Part shown: positions 1 through 8,934 of the stretch, piece by piece
Layout of the letters: each line of letters opens with the position of its first letter
Numbering within the stretch: the first letter of the stretch is position 1
NCBI RefSeq assembly: GCF_001866005.1
Contig: NZ_MLQR01000031.1
Location: forward strand, 186,001 to 250,000
From: Anaerobacillus alkalilacustris
GTDB lineage: Bacteria > Bacillota > Bacilli > Bacillales > Anaerobacillaceae
Length of the DNA stretch: 64,000 nt
Direction of reading: 5' to 3'
Made by a program: the position numbers and the translations under genes
Notes under the pieces: model-generated
What the model saw: only the letters and a program-made list of their open reading frames with translations
Told to the model about the DNA's origin: nothing
Database searches by the model: none

Positions 1-92
1 CTACCGATTTCCGGAAGCTTTTTTGGCCCAAAAATAACTAATGCAATAACTAAGATTAATATTAACCCCGGAATTCCTATATTGCTTAACAT
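1..92 (-). CDS. tatA: TatA-family twin-arginine translocase subunit (partial)
   Basis: Membrane subunit that forms the pore of the Tat system, which exports folded cofactor-containing proteins. The reverse strand reads from an ATG at 92 behind a GAGGAGG ribosome site and runs off the window edge after 30 codons. The visible part holds the short N-terminal membrane helix ([14 protein letters not shown]) followed by the [11 protein letters not shown] hinge and start of the amphipathic helix, which is diagnostic. It is a close paralogue of the tatA near 63.4 kb. It lies downstream of a molybdenum cofactor block, a sensible neighbour because many molybdoenzymes use Tat. Only the first half is visible, so TatA versus TatE-like naming is open. 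Confidence 0.9.
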   Translation of the reverse strand, partial: MLSNIGIPGLILILVIALVIFGPKKLPEIG

Positions 93-135
93 GTAAGATC
101 CTCCTCACTAAATTTAATTAAACTGATTTGTACTT

Positions 136-240
136 AAGGGGCATAGCCCCCCACCTCTAAGCGTAGCGTAGGTGGGAACTTCCATTCAGGTGGAGTTGAG
201 ACTCCATCTGAATTTCCGATGTTCTAGCGAAGCTAGAACG
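136..240 (+). repeat. Repeat family D, copy 1: three-hairpin intergenic element
   Basis: About 105 bp made of three consecutive hairpins: a CCCCACCT...AGGTGGG stem, an ATTCAGGTGGAG...CTCCATCTGAAT stem and a GTTCTAGC...GCTAGAAC stem. The same three hairpins recur in opposite orientation at 10041-10145, with paired changes in the stems. No coding content is seen. It directly precedes repeat A copy 1. Confidence 0.6.
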
Positions 241-254
241 AGTTCTCTTTCTTA

Positions 255-545
255 CGAAAAGCGCAAGGCGCCCGCCTATCGGCGACAAACACTGGAAGAC
301 CTGCTCGTAGCGGTCGGGTTTTTGACCGAAATCTATGTGCTTCTGCGTCTTCTAGCATAGCTTCGTAGCAAGCTTCCTCGAAGCAGTGTTTTGTGCGACG
401 AGTAACCGCAGGAGCAAAGCTACATGAGGCTAATCGACGAAGGATCTCAAGCAGTAATTGAAGTCCGTTGCTTGTCTGAAGTTATCGAGCCGATGGCGCC
501 TGGAGCTAGACAGTTTCCAAGTTAGAAATTTATAAATTCTGATTA
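255..545 (+). repeat. Repeat family A, copy 1
   Basis: A ~290-bp intergenic repeat that begins GAAAAGCGCAAGGCGCC and ends AAGTTAGAAATTTATAAATT with CTGATTA after it. Near-identical copies are at 5588-5872 (inverted), 12013-12306, 16373-16668 and 40381-40643, with deleted or tail-only copies at 29822-29980, 35640-35690 and 63278-63316. Subterminal GGCGCC blocks sit near both ends. There is no transposase gene. Short ORFs across it are not conserved as proteins and are ignored. Confidence 0.8.
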
Positions 546-547
546 TG

Positions 548-2464
548 TTAAAAAATAGGCTCTATATTCCTTACTACTTTGTAGCCGCCTAATTGTTCAA
601 CCTTGTGTATAAATTCATCTGATTGGATGATCTTTAATAACATTTTCCCACTAACGCTATCATAAAAACTCTTTGTCATAACTATATCATAATCTTCATC
701 AGCAACTGGTATAAAGTCTAGGTTCATTGTTTTGGCCGCCGAATATACACCTAAGCCAACACAATTTTGTTTTTCTTTTATTTCAGCTGCAACACTTAAA
801 TGAGAAAACATTTCTCTTTCGTATCCTCGAACATGTTCAGAAGTAAAGTTACTCATTTTTAATAAAGAATCAAATAAAATTCTCGTTCCTGCACCACGTT
901 GGCGATTTACATATGTTGCACCCATTTTCACAATGTCTTCTATTGTTTTAATTTGAAGTGGGTTTCCTTTTGCAACAATCCACCCTTGCTCACGTTTTAA
1001 AAATGGAATAACTACTACTTCTTCTTTTGCTAAATATTTTTCCACGTACGGTAGATTATATGTCCCTGTTTCAGGATCTAGAAGATGAATTCCGGTTACA
1101 TGAGCTTCTCCTTTTTTAATTGCCATTAACCCTGCTAAACTCCCAACATGAGAAGAGTTAATTTGCCTGCTTCCATCAGTCTTTTTCAATAAGGTAGAAA
1201 TAATGTCAATCGATAAATCATGACTACCTGTAAATAGAATAGCCTTTTTAATATCCTCAGCTGATTTGTAAAGTTCAATTTCTACTTCTTCTCCTTGTTC
1301 TAAACCTAAACTATCAGGTCCAACAACTAAAATTCCATCTGCCCTAACCATCGACATCGTTACTCCTGCAGCGCGTGTAAGAGGATTAGCAATAAATTCT
1401 CCGTTAACATAGCCAATATTCATGCGAACAAAGTCTTCTGCACCCATGTTAGACACAACTCTTCTGCCTAAACGCACCCGCATTGTTTCACGTTTAGGCT
1501 CTTGAATACCTTGATAAGAACATACTAATGGACGAAGAAACCATTCTAGTGCTAAATAAGCAGATACAGGATAACCTGGAACACCTATGATTGGCTTACC
1601 TTTGACTTCTCCTAAAATTACAGGTTTACCAGGTCTAGTAGCAATTCCATGTGTATACACTACACCGAGGTCACTAATTACATGGTAGGTATAATCCTTT
1701 GATCCAGCAGAAGAACCAGCATTAATAATGATCATATCAGCTTCGTGAGCTGCCTTTTCTATAGCGTCACTTATTTCGTCCGGGTTATCGCCAACTATAT
1801 CACCTAATAGTGGTTCACCACCCCACTCATGTATAAAGCTAGCGAAAACCTTTCCATTAAATTCGACAATATTACCAGGTTTTAGTGCTTCCCCTGGTTG
1901 AACAAGCTCATTGCCCGTCGGTAAAATAGCAACCTTTGGTTTTCTTACTACAGGGAGATCTAAGACTCCCCCTGCTAGTAACGCCCCTAAGTCTACTGGG
2001 CGAAGTTTATGACCTTGAGGTAAAATCATTTCTCCACAAACGACATCTTCACCTACTGGCCTAATATTTTGCCACGGAGTTGCTGGTGCGATAATCTCAA
2101 TTGTCCATTCATCAATTTCCTGAAGATCTTCAACCATAATAACTGCATTAAATTCATTTGGAATGGGGTTACCAGTATCAACATACTTAAAGTCCTCCCC
2201 CTTTTTAAGATGAAGAGGCCTTTGTTCATGTGCTTCATATGTGTCTTCTGCACGGACAGCAATACCGTCCATAGCGGACGCATGGTAATGAGGCATTGAA
2301 AGATTAGCAAGAACCGGTAATGCTGTTACTCTTCCTAACGCATCACTCGTTGGGACTGTTTCTATTTCCTTAACCAACTTTATTTTTTGTAAAAGCTCCT
2401 CTTTTGCAAGGTGTCTTGGTTTATCTTGTAAATATACTTTACGCTTTATTTCACTTCCACTCAC
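548..2464 (-). CDS. moeA: Molybdopterin molybdenumtransferase MoeA fused to a periplasmic-binding-like domain
   Basis: Inserts molybdenum into adenylylated molybdopterin in the cytoplasm. Residues ~1-410 are a complete MoeA: the substrate region ending in HASAMDGIA, the NAGSSAGSKDYT loop typical of the MoaB/Mog-like domain, and GKPVILGEVKGKPIIGVPGYP. Residues ~415-638 are a type 2 periplasmic-binding-protein-like domain (LFTGSHDLSIDI at its start, NRQRGAGTR in the middle), which may bind molybdate or a precursor; that role is inferred. Length 638 agrees with the MoeA-PBP fusion class rather than plain MoeA (~400). The GTG start at 2464 is set by AGGAGGG seven bases upstream. It follows the other moeA by 15 nt, so they are co-transcribed. 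The two MoeA paralogues may serve different metals or steps (adenylylated-cofactor handling for Mo versus W). Confidence 0.92.
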   Translation of the reverse strand: MSGSEIKRKVYLQDKPRHLAKEELLQKIKLVKEIETVPTSDALGRVTALPVLANLSMPHYHASAMDGIAVRAEDTYEAHEQRPLHLKKGEDFKYVDTGNPIPNEFNAVIMVEDLQEIDEWTIEIIAPATPWQNIRPVGEDVVCGEMILPQGHKLRPVDLGALLAGGVLDLPVVRKPKVAILPTGNELVQPGEALKPGNIVEFNGKVFASFIHEWGGEPLLGDIVGDNPDEISDAIEKAAHEADMIIINAGSSAGSKDYTYHVISDLGVVYTHGIATRPGKPVILGEVKGKPIIGVPGYPVSAYLALEWFLRPLVCSYQGIQEPKRETMRVRLGRRVVSNMGAEDFVRMNIGYVNGEFIANPLTRAAGVTMSMVRADGILVVGPDSLGLEQGEEVEIELYKSAEDIKKAILFTGSHDLSIDIISTLLKKTDGSRQINSSHVGSLAGLMAIKKGEAHVTGIHLLDPETGTYNLPYVEKYLAKEEVVVIPFLKREQGWIVAKGNPLQIKTIEDIVKMGATYVNRQRGAGTRILFDSLLKMSNFTSEHVRGYEREMFSHLSVAAEIKEKQNCVGLGVYSAAKTMNLDFIPVADEDYDIVMTKSFYDSVSGKMLLKIIQSDEFIHKVEQLGGYKVVRNIEPIF

Positions 2465-2479
2465 GAAAGTCCCTCCTAG

Positions 2480-3712
2480 TTAAAACATTATTGCCGACAC
2501 AAGTTCACCTTTTCTGGCACCCTCATATTCCGATTTTATTTCAACAATTCCATCACTTTGAACAAGAGTGGAAATTAAACCTGATTTTCCGATGATAGGA
2601 TCAGCCCACCACTCTCCATCTACTTCTAACAATTTCACCCGAATATAGTCAGCTCGTCCCATGGAAGAATGAATATTTTTCATTAACCGTACTTGGACTC
2701 TGTCTAATCGTTTACGGGATATTTCGCCACTTAACTTCTTTATAATTTTCTCAGCAAATAAGGAAAAAATGATCATAGCAGATGCAGGATGACCAGGCAA
2801 ACCAATAACGGGCTTTTCTTCTGCCATTGCTAAAATCGTAGGCTTTCCAGGTTTTATTGATACTCCGTGAATAAATACACCTGGTAGGCCTAAGGACTCT
2901 ATAACCTTTGTTGTATAATCCTTCGCACCGACAGAACTACCACCTGAAAGAACAAGGCAATCGACTTGATCAAATAATTCTTTTGCTCTATTTTGATATT
3001 CTATATAATCATCACTTACAATTCCACCATAAATAATTTTGGAGCCCCACTCTTTTACAAGGCTTGAAATTGTCAGCGCATTAATATCTCTAACTTGTCC
3101 TATTTGTAGATTTGTAGTTTCATAAGGAACAATTTCATCACCACTAGATAAGTAGCCAATTGTCAATTGTTTAAAAACTGTTACATGAGTTTTCCCTATA
3201 GCAGCAATCGCACCTAATTCCTGAGGCCGAAGCTTTGTGCCTTTCTTAACCACTACTTCTCCTGCTTTTACATCCTCACCAATTTGAATAACATTTTCCC
3301 CAGGAGCTACTTGTTTATATGTGTTTAATAAGTCTGATAGTTCTTCACAATGTTCAATCATAATTACACTATCACTATTAGGTGGCATCATCCCGCCGGT
3401 TGGAATGTAAATAGCTTCTCCATTACCAAGTGGAGTAGTTACCTCTTCCCCCATTACTACTTTACCGACAATAGATAAAAAACCAGGCAGCGTTTCTGAA
3501 GAACCATACGTTTCTTTTGCTTTTACAGCATAACCATCGACAGTCGATCTCTGAAAGCTTGGGACCGATTCTGTAGCAACTACATCTTCAGCTACTATAC
3601 GGTGAAGAGAACTTGCTAACGGTATTTCCTCAGTTTCCTTAACCGATTTTACTAATTCTTCAATTTGTTTATATGTTTCCTCTACTGTTTTCACATTAAA
3701 AAATTGCATCAT
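2480..3712 (-). CDS. moeA: Molybdopterin molybdenumtransferase MoeA
   Basis: Second MoeA, 410 residues, the normal family length, catalysing metal insertion into molybdopterin-AMP. Visible hallmarks are FQRSTVDGYAV in the N-terminal domain, LSGGSSVGAKDYT and GKPTILAMAEEKPVIGLPGHP in the central catalytic domain, and a C-terminal beta-barrel. ATG-ATG start behind AAGGAAGGAAG. Order of transcription is mobA, this gene, then the MoeA-PBP fusion, with short gaps (31 and 15 nt), which indicates one Mo-cofactor operon. No moaA, moaC, moaD or moaE is present, so earlier pathway steps must be encoded elsewhere. Confidence 0.93.
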   Translation of the reverse strand: MMQFFNVKTVEETYKQIEELVKSVKETEEIPLASSLHRIVAEDVVATESVPSFQRSTVDGYAVKAKETYGSSETLPGFLSIVGKVVMGEEVTTPLGNGEAIYIPTGGMMPPNSDSVIMIEHCEELSDLLNTYKQVAPGENVIQIGEDVKAGEVVVKKGTKLRPQELGAIAAIGKTHVTVFKQLTIGYLSSGDEIVPYETTNLQIGQVRDINALTISSLVKEWGSKIIYGGIVSDDYIEYQNRAKELFDQVDCLVLSGGSSVGAKDYTTKVIESLGLPGVFIHGVSIKPGKPTILAMAEEKPVIGLPGHPASAMIIFSLFAEKIIKKLSGEISRKRLDRVQVRLMKNIHSSMGRADYIRVKLLEVDGEWWADPIIGKSGLISTLVQSDGIVEIKSEYEGARKGELVSAIMF

Positions 3713-3743
3713 TAACTTCCTTCCTTTTTTCTTATGAGAGTTG

Positions 3744-4337
3744 CTATTGTTTTGCGATTATCTTTGCTTTTTCATATTCAAAAGGATGATTCATATTATA
3801 GAAAACTTGTTCAAGTTTATCAATTTCTTTATTTTTCAATTGATCTTCTGTCACATACTTCACATTAACTTTATTGAGCAGTGACTTAATTCTTAATTGT
3901 TTAGTTTCAAAACAATTTTCTATCACTCTTATAATAGATTTTTTATAGACTGCAAACAAAGGATGTTGTTCGCCGTCTATTACCGGAACAACTGCATCAA
4001 ATCCATCACTTAACTCTACTAACAATTTGGCTAACTTTGAAGAAATGAAAGGCATATCGCAAGCTACAAAAAGGTTCGTATCATGGTTAGCTGTAAGTAA
4101 ACCAGCATGTATTCCTGCAAGTGGCCCTTTATCTATTACTTTATCTTTTGTAATTGGGACATTCAAAAATCGATATCTTTCATCATCGTTAGCAACTAAA
4201 AGAATGTCATCAAATACTTCTCTCAAACTATTTTTTGTTCTTTCAATAGTCGTAATTCCATTAATTTGTAAAAGGGCTTTATTCTTCCCCATGCGACTCG
4301 ACTTTCCACCTGCTAATATTACTGCCCCTGCCTTCAA
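3744..4337 (-). CDS. mobA: Molybdenum cofactor guanylyltransferase MobA
   Basis: Attaches GMP to Mo-molybdopterin to make the guanine dinucleotide cofactor used by DMSO-reductase-family enzymes such as the respiratory reductase at 60-63 kb. The N-terminus has the nucleotidyltransferase signature LAGGKSSRMGKNKA, with VACDMPF further in (the metal-binding Asp) and GEQHPLFAVY. The reading frame extends upstream to an ATG at 4466, but a TTG at 4337 behind AGAGGTG gives 197 residues, the usual MobA length, starting just before the glycine-rich loop, and is preferred. First gene of the operon with both moeA genes. Confidence 0.9.
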   Translation of the reverse strand: MKAGAVILAGGKSSRMGKNKALLQINGITTIERTKNSLREVFDDILLVANDDERYRFLNVPITKDKVIDKGPLAGIHAGLLTANHDTNLFVACDMPFISSKLAKLLVELSDGFDAVVPVIDGEQHPLFAVYKKSIIRVIENCFETKQLRIKSLLNKVNVKYVTEDQLKNKEIDKLEQVFYNMNHPFEYEKAKIIAKQ

Positions 4338-4487
4338 AGAGCACACCTCTTTCTTGAAATAGAAATGTTTTACTGTGACGATACAATGAGTACACCTTTC
4401 TATCTTAATTCTTAATTCCTTCATTGTTCTTCGATACAATAAAGCTATTTTCTTTAATTTATTCACACCTTTTTCGATGTTCTCATC

Positions 4488-4690
4488 TTATTCTCCTAAA
4501 AAATCTGTTAATTCTATGATCCATTCTTTATAATTTCCATCATAAACGTTCATTTTTACTTGAGCAATGATTGGGAGACTTTTTTCAATATTTGTCATTA
4601 TATCTACAACTTTTAACTTATCAAATTGCTTCTTCCATCCTGTTTTTAAGAAATGACTGTTTGATGATTTGTATAATTTCGGAAATTATT
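4488..4690 (-). pseudogene. C-terminal gene remnant, unidentified
   Basis: The reverse strand holds an open stretch of about 67 codons ending in TAA at 4488, with a stop upstream and no good ribosome site; the only internal ATG (4598) would give 36 residues. The peptide has the run YDGNYKEWIIELTDFLGE and is protein-like, but I cannot assign a family. It lies just upstream of mobA in the same orientation and beside another decayed gene, so it is probably the tail of a deleted gene. Confidence 0.4.
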
Positions 4691-4766
4691 GTCGTGTTCA
4701 TATATGCATCTCATCGTTATAGTTTGATCATCTTCTAAAAACGAAATTTAATTACAGAAAAAGAAA

Positions 4767-4802
4767 TAGCTGTCCACTATTGGGACAGCTTTCCTTTTTT
4801 TA
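4767..4802. terminator. Intrinsic terminator (bidirectional)
   Basis: AGCTGTCC-ACTATT-GGGACAGCT stem followed by a T-rich tract on the plus strand and an A-rich tract on the other side. It separates the decayed molybdoenzyme remnants from the mobA operon. Confidence 0.75.
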
Positions 4803-4933
4803 TCCTATCCTTTATTCAAGTAAGTTGAGGGAGAGCATAACGCCCCCATATCGCTGTTGTGAGATTTCGCTTCTTTAATTTCAACTTTTATTACTAATTG
4901 ATCATACCAATTTGTATAATGCTCTTTGCGTAT

Positions 4934-5212
4934 TTAACCGGTACAACACCTTTTGTCATTCCTTGGATACTTTATAGTTTCGATGCTAATACATAAGAAG
5001 ATATGGCGCACAACTACAGCTACCGAAATGCTAAAATCAGGTACACCATAATGGCCAATCCCATTCTTTTTCTTCTCATTTATCTCTTCGTGACGCACGA
5101 TATAAAGGCTTCTGTAGCCTTCTATCATAAGTATATAACTGACTTGTAGAGTACCTTTACTGCAAAGTGAACCTCTATTAATTGGATGACCAGGATTGCC
5201 TTCAGTGAACAC
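4934..5212 (-). pseudogene. Decayed formate dehydrogenase-like molybdopterin oxidoreductase fragment
   Basis: The reverse-strand peptide begins with TEGNPGHPINRGSLCSKGTL, a clear match in pattern to the segment of formate dehydrogenase-type catalytic subunits carrying the fourth cluster cysteine (usual form GNPDHPVNRGALCPKG). After LYIV the family-like reading continues in a shifted frame (KEWDW-like segment near 5060), and then similarity is lost. The rest of an ~800-residue protein is missing. This is a fossil of an enzyme that would have used the cofactor made by the adjacent moeA/mobA genes. Region 5213-5587 upstream holds one more open stretch (5283-5555, reverse) that I cannot relate to any family. 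Confidence 0.7.
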
Positions 5213-5587
5213 GACATCATTTTTTCATTAACATAAACTAAAATACCACAACCGACTGTTTAATCTTCAAAATCCTGTTTTGTTAGTTGATATGTCTCCA
5301 ATTACATGTAAATTTTAACGTTATTGGAAACTCATCCGGACAATATTTTCGGATCATCACTGCTCCCCCTATACGTTCATTGAAACCAACTCTAATGTAA
5401 CCGTTCTCTTTTTGTTCCATATTCCCCAATAAAGAACAAAACCCCTTCATGAAAATTTTACTTAGGAAGAATTTGAACTTGAAACATTCCATTTTTCTAG
5501 TGTTATAATGTAAGGATCCAAGTTTCATCCAAAACCTATTATTTTTTATTTTCACGTTATGCCAGTACGAAACATTCGTTTATTTTA

Positions 5588-5872
5588 TTTAATCAGAATT
5601 TATAAATTTCTAACTTAGAAACTGTCTTGCGCAAGGCGCCATCGGCTCGATCACTTCAGACAAGCAACGGACTTCAATTACTGCTTGAGATCCTTCGTCG
5701 ATTAGCCTCATGTAGCTTTGCTCCTGCGGTTACTCGTCGCACAAAACACTGCTTCGAGGAAGCTATGCTAGAAGACGCAGAAGCACATAGATTTCGGTCA
5801 AATACCGACCACTACGAGCAGGTCTTCCAGTGTTTGTCGCCGATAGGCGGGCGCCTTGCGCTTTTCTTATAA
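5588..5872 (-). repeat. Repeat family A, copy 2 (inverted)
   Basis: Reverse complement of the copy at 255-545 over nearly its full length: it starts with the AATCAGAATTTATAAATTTC end and finishes with GGCGCCTTGCGCTTTTC. Together with copy 1 it brackets the molybdenum cofactor genes and the dead molybdoenzyme as an inverted pair about 5.3 kb apart. Confidence 0.8.
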
Positions 5873-6258
5873 GTCTCCCCAGACTCCTGGACAAAAAAAG
5901 TCACAAGTAACGAGCTATCTCATCTAACAGTTAAAAGAGTACCATTAACGTCAGCTTAGATTCTGTGATTTTCATCACTTCTTGTGAACACTTTGTTACA
6001 AAAGGTACTTTCTCAAGATAATTTTTCCAGAAAAGAAATATAACCTTGCAAACGAAAATTTTAATAATTTAACAATCATTCGGTCTTACCTTCTCACCTA
6101 AGAACTATATCGATATAACAATAGCGTTATTACTTTCACAGATTATTTCACATGATACAAATTGACTTTATCACAAACGAAAGCTTTGTATATTTTTACA
6201 CAACGTTAATTCATAGTATTAATAAGTCAAACATACTCATAAAGGTGGTAAAAAAATA
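5873..6258. other. Intergenic region upstream of polysaccharide deacetylase
   Basis: 386 bp, AT-rich, no ORF with a ribosome site and no recognised RNA. It presumably carries the promoter of the downstream gene, but I see no convincing -35/-10 pair. Confidence 0.5.
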
Positions 6259-7158
6259 GTGCTAAGGAAAATTACTTTGATACTAATGGTCAATATTATT
6301 GTCGCTGGGAGTTTCGCTTTTTTTCTTTTACAAAAAGAAAGAATAATCTTAGCTGACGATCATCGACACATAATGAGAAATAGATTATTAATTAACGTAC
6401 CTTTGAATATCTCTTTTCTAGAAAATGATTTTATTTATTTGCTTGAAGAAAAAATTATTCAAATAAATGCCCAACAGTATCCGGAGCCAAAGCAATGGGG
6501 CGAAAATGTTTCTGGTGTTATACATAGACTACCAACGATGGAAAAGGTCATAGCATTAACCTTTGATGCCTGTGGTGGGGCATGGGGAAGTGACTACGAT
6601 GAGGAACTAATCAATTTTTTAGTGGACGAAGAAATTCCTGCTACATTATTTATTAATAGTCGTTGGATTGACAATAACATGGAACAATTTCTCTATTTGG
6701 CAAACCTTAAACAGTTTCAGATTGAAAACCACGGGACTAATCACCGACCTTTATCAATTAAAGGTGGAACTGCTTGGGGAATTAATGCAACATCGAGTGT
6801 GCATGAGGTGATTGACGAAGTGATCAATAATTATAAAAAAATATACGAACTTACAGGTCAAAAAGCTCGTTATTTCCGTTCTGGTACAGCTTATTATGAT
6901 GAAATAGCTGTTCAAATTGTTGAAGATTTGGGGATGGAAGTTGTAAACTATGACATTCTTGGTGATGCAGGAGCTACCTATTCAGCAAACCAAGTTAAAG
7001 AAGCCTTACTATCATCAAAACCCGGATCGATAGCTTTGTTACATATGAATCAACCTTCTAAGGGAACAGCAGAAGGTGTTAAATTAGCCATTCCTTTATT
7101 AAAAGAGCAAGGATTTACTTTCGTTACCCTTGATGAAGGATTTAAGCTTGGTGAATAG
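6259..7158 (+). CDS. Membrane-anchored polysaccharide deacetylase (NodB/CE4 family)
   Basis: Predicted to remove acetyl groups from peptidoglycan or another cell-surface polymer outside the membrane. Residues ~5-24 form an uncleaved signal/anchor helix. The NodB motifs are visible: VIALTFDACGG (metal/catalytic Asp; the second Asp of the usual TFDDG is Ala), ENHGTNHRPLS (the H-x3-H zinc pair), YFRSGTAYYD, and LLHMNQP with the late His. GTG start at 6259 behind AAAGGTGG. 299 residues fits single-domain CE4 enzymes with an anchor. Monocistronic, ending in a shared terminator with the convergent thiolase gene. Substrate is unknown; a spore cortex role is possible but not shown. Confidence 0.85.
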   Translation: MLRKITLILMVNIIVAGSFAFFLLQKERIILADDHRHIMRNRLLINVPLNISFLENDFIYLLEEKIIQINAQQYPEPKQWGENVSGVIHRLPTMEKVIALTFDACGGAWGSDYDEELINFLVDEEIPATLFINSRWIDNNMEQFLYLANLKQFQIENHGTNHRPLSIKGGTAWGINATSSVHEVIDEVINNYKKIYELTGQKARYFRSGTAYYDEIAVQIVEDLGMEVVNYDILGDAGATYSANQVKEALLSSKPGSIALLHMNQPSKGTAEGVKLAIPLLKEQGFTFVTLDEGFKLGE

Positions 7159-7184
7159 CAAGGAACATATAATCTTTGATGTTA

Positions 7185-7222
7185 ATAAGACACCCATTAA
7201 ACTTATGAGTGTCTTATTTAGT
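7185..7222. terminator. Bidirectional terminator
   Basis: AATAAGACAC...GTGTCTTATT hairpin with A/T tracts on both sides, located between two convergent genes. Confidence 0.8.
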
Positions 7223-7225
7223 AGT

Positions 7226-8371
7226 TCACTTAATACGTTCAATAATAGTCGCATTTGCCATTCCATATCCTTCACAAATAGCTGTAAGTCCATACCGTAA
7301 GCCACTTCTTTCTAATTCATGGCATAACGTTGTCATCATTCTTGCTCCAGTAGCACCAAGAGGATGTCCTAATGCTATAGCACCACCGTTTACATTTATT
7401 TTATCCCTATTAATCCCTAATTCTTTTTCACACACTAAAGGCACAGATGCAAAAGCTTCGTTTATTTCAAATAAATCAATATCTTTCAAGGCTAACCTTG
7501 CTTTTTGTAATACCTTTTTTGTCGCAAAAATTGGACCTGTTAGCATTAACGTAGGATCTGAACCGACTACGGTTCGAGCCAAAATTCGAAACCTTCCTTT
7601 CACTCCTAACTGTAAGGCTTTTTCTTTTGACATAATTAATATTGCTGCTGCACCATCACTGATTTGACTAGCATTACCAGCTGTTATTCTCCCATTCTCT
7701 AAAAATGGGGTTTTTAAACTAGATAGTTTGGCTAAAGAAGTGTTATCCCTTGGACCTTCATCCTCAGATACACGATATTTTTCACCATAAACTTCAATGT
7801 CCAATGGCATTATTTCTTGTTTAAACTTTTCTCTAGCCCTTATTGCTTTTTTGTGACTACTCAATGCAAATTCATCTAATTGTTGACGGCTCAATTTCCA
7901 TTTCTCAGCAATTCGTTCAGCTGACAAACCTTGATGTACCATTTCATATTGATCAGAAAGCCTTTTACTTTCTTTACGACCTTGAAACTGTGAAAACATC
8001 GGCACCCTTGACATACTCTCTATACCTGAAGCAATAACGACATCCATATCTCCACTAAGAATAGCTTGTGCTGCAAAATGAATAGCCTGTTCGCTAGAAC
8101 CACACTGTCTATCGATCGTTACTCCAGGAACTTCTTTAGGAAATCCAGCGATAAGCGCAGCTATCCTAGCAATATTTGCTGCTTGCTCACTACACTGAGT
8201 AACACAGCCACAAATGACATCATCTACTTCTTTCTTACTAATTCCCGCCCTTTTTACAACCTCATTTAGAACAAGAGATAACATTTCATCTGGGCGTATA
8301 CTACTTAATATCCCATTTCTCCGACCAATTGGTGTTCGTACCGCTTCAACGATGACTGCTTCTCTCACCAT
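7226..8371 (-). CDS. Acetyl-CoA acyltransferase (thiolase)
   Basis: Thiolase II family; makes or cleaves 3-ketoacyl-CoA (beta-oxidation or acetoacetyl-CoA synthesis) in the cytoplasm. The acyl-enzyme Cys lies in TIDRQCGSSEQ, the catalytic His in NGGAIALGHPLGATGARM, and the C-terminal motif reads CEGYGMANA where most thiolases have CIGGGMG, keeping the Cys and first Gly. The frame extends to 8410, but an ATG at 8371 follows AGGAGGGCTGAA and gives 381 residues starting MVREAVIVEAVRTPIGR, typical of the family. It stands alone without other fatty-acid genes, so direction and chain length cannot be inferred. Confidence 0.92.
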   Translation of the reverse strand: MVREAVIVEAVRTPIGRRNGILSSIRPDEMLSLVLNEVVKRAGISKKEVDDVICGCVTQCSEQAANIARIAALIAGFPKEVPGVTIDRQCGSSEQAIHFAAQAILSGDMDVVIASGIESMSRVPMFSQFQGRKESKRLSDQYEMVHQGLSAERIAEKWKLSRQQLDEFALSSHKKAIRAREKFKQEIMPLDIEVYGEKYRVSEDEGPRDNTSLAKLSSLKTPFLENGRITAGNASQISDGAAAILIMSKEKALQLGVKGRFRILARTVVGSDPTLMLTGPIFATKKVLQKARLALKDIDLFEINEAFASVPLVCEKELGINRDKINVNGGAIALGHPLGATGARMMTTLCHELERSGLRYGLTAICEGYGMANATIIERIK

Positions 8372-8406
8372 TTCAGCCCTCCTACAAGATTTTTTAACTT
8401 TCAACT

Positions 8407-8601
8407 TCACCCATGTAACTGTTCTTCGACTCTCTTCTTTTTTCGTTTAATCCAGTTAACATATAAAAAACCTAATATAAGAATTATTAATGCTGGTATA
8501 GTGATATAGGTTGAACTATCACTATTTTGACCAGTGAGCATTCCTAAAGAAAAAAAGAGACTAAACCAAACAAAAGCTGTAAAATTGGAAAGTAGAGCCA
8601 A
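8407..8601 (-). CDS. Small two-helix membrane protein, hypothetical
   Basis: 64 residues with hydrophobic segments at ~5-24 and ~32-49 and a strongly basic tail (WIKRKKKRVEE). TTG start with no clear ribosome site. It sits directly upstream of and in line with the thiolase gene, whose own ribosome site begins just after its stop. Family not recognised; coding status uncertain. Confidence 0.45.
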   Translation of the reverse strand: MALLSNFTAFVWFSLFFSLGMLTGQNSDSSTYITIPALIILILGFLYVNWIKRKKKRVEEQLHG

Positions 8602-8934
8602 GCATAAACTTAACTCATCACAAACCCATTATGATTCGCTTCGTTTTTCTTATAATTGGGACTCTTTAAATTTCTCATTTCTAAAAATAAATTAGAAGTT
8701 CCATTAATATCCATTGTAAATGGTGGATAGGCACATAGTAAATAAAATTGTCTTTTTCTAAATACGTATGCAGTCTTGATCACTACGATAAGCAATGGAA
8801 TACCTTATAACTAATTACTTTTCGCCAAGGGAAAGCGGTGCATTCTGTAGAGAATAAAGCTAATATCTTTCCAACTTTAAGAATCTATACTTTCATAAAA
8901 AATATATTCTAAGGAACTTATGAGGTGATAAATC

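Noticed and set aside
172-360. Forward ORF of 62 codons inside repeat A copy 1, and similar ORFs at 5627-5872 and 29798-29998
   Set aside because: They lie in the repeat, have no consistent ribosome site, and the reading frame is not preserved among copies.
5283-5555. Reverse ORF of 90 codons upstream of the dead molybdoenzyme
   Set aside because: No family pattern and no good ribosome site; left as unassigned remnant sequence.
8610-8795. Reverse ORF of 61 codons
   Set aside because: No ribosome site and no recognisable pattern; could be chance in AT-rich DNA.
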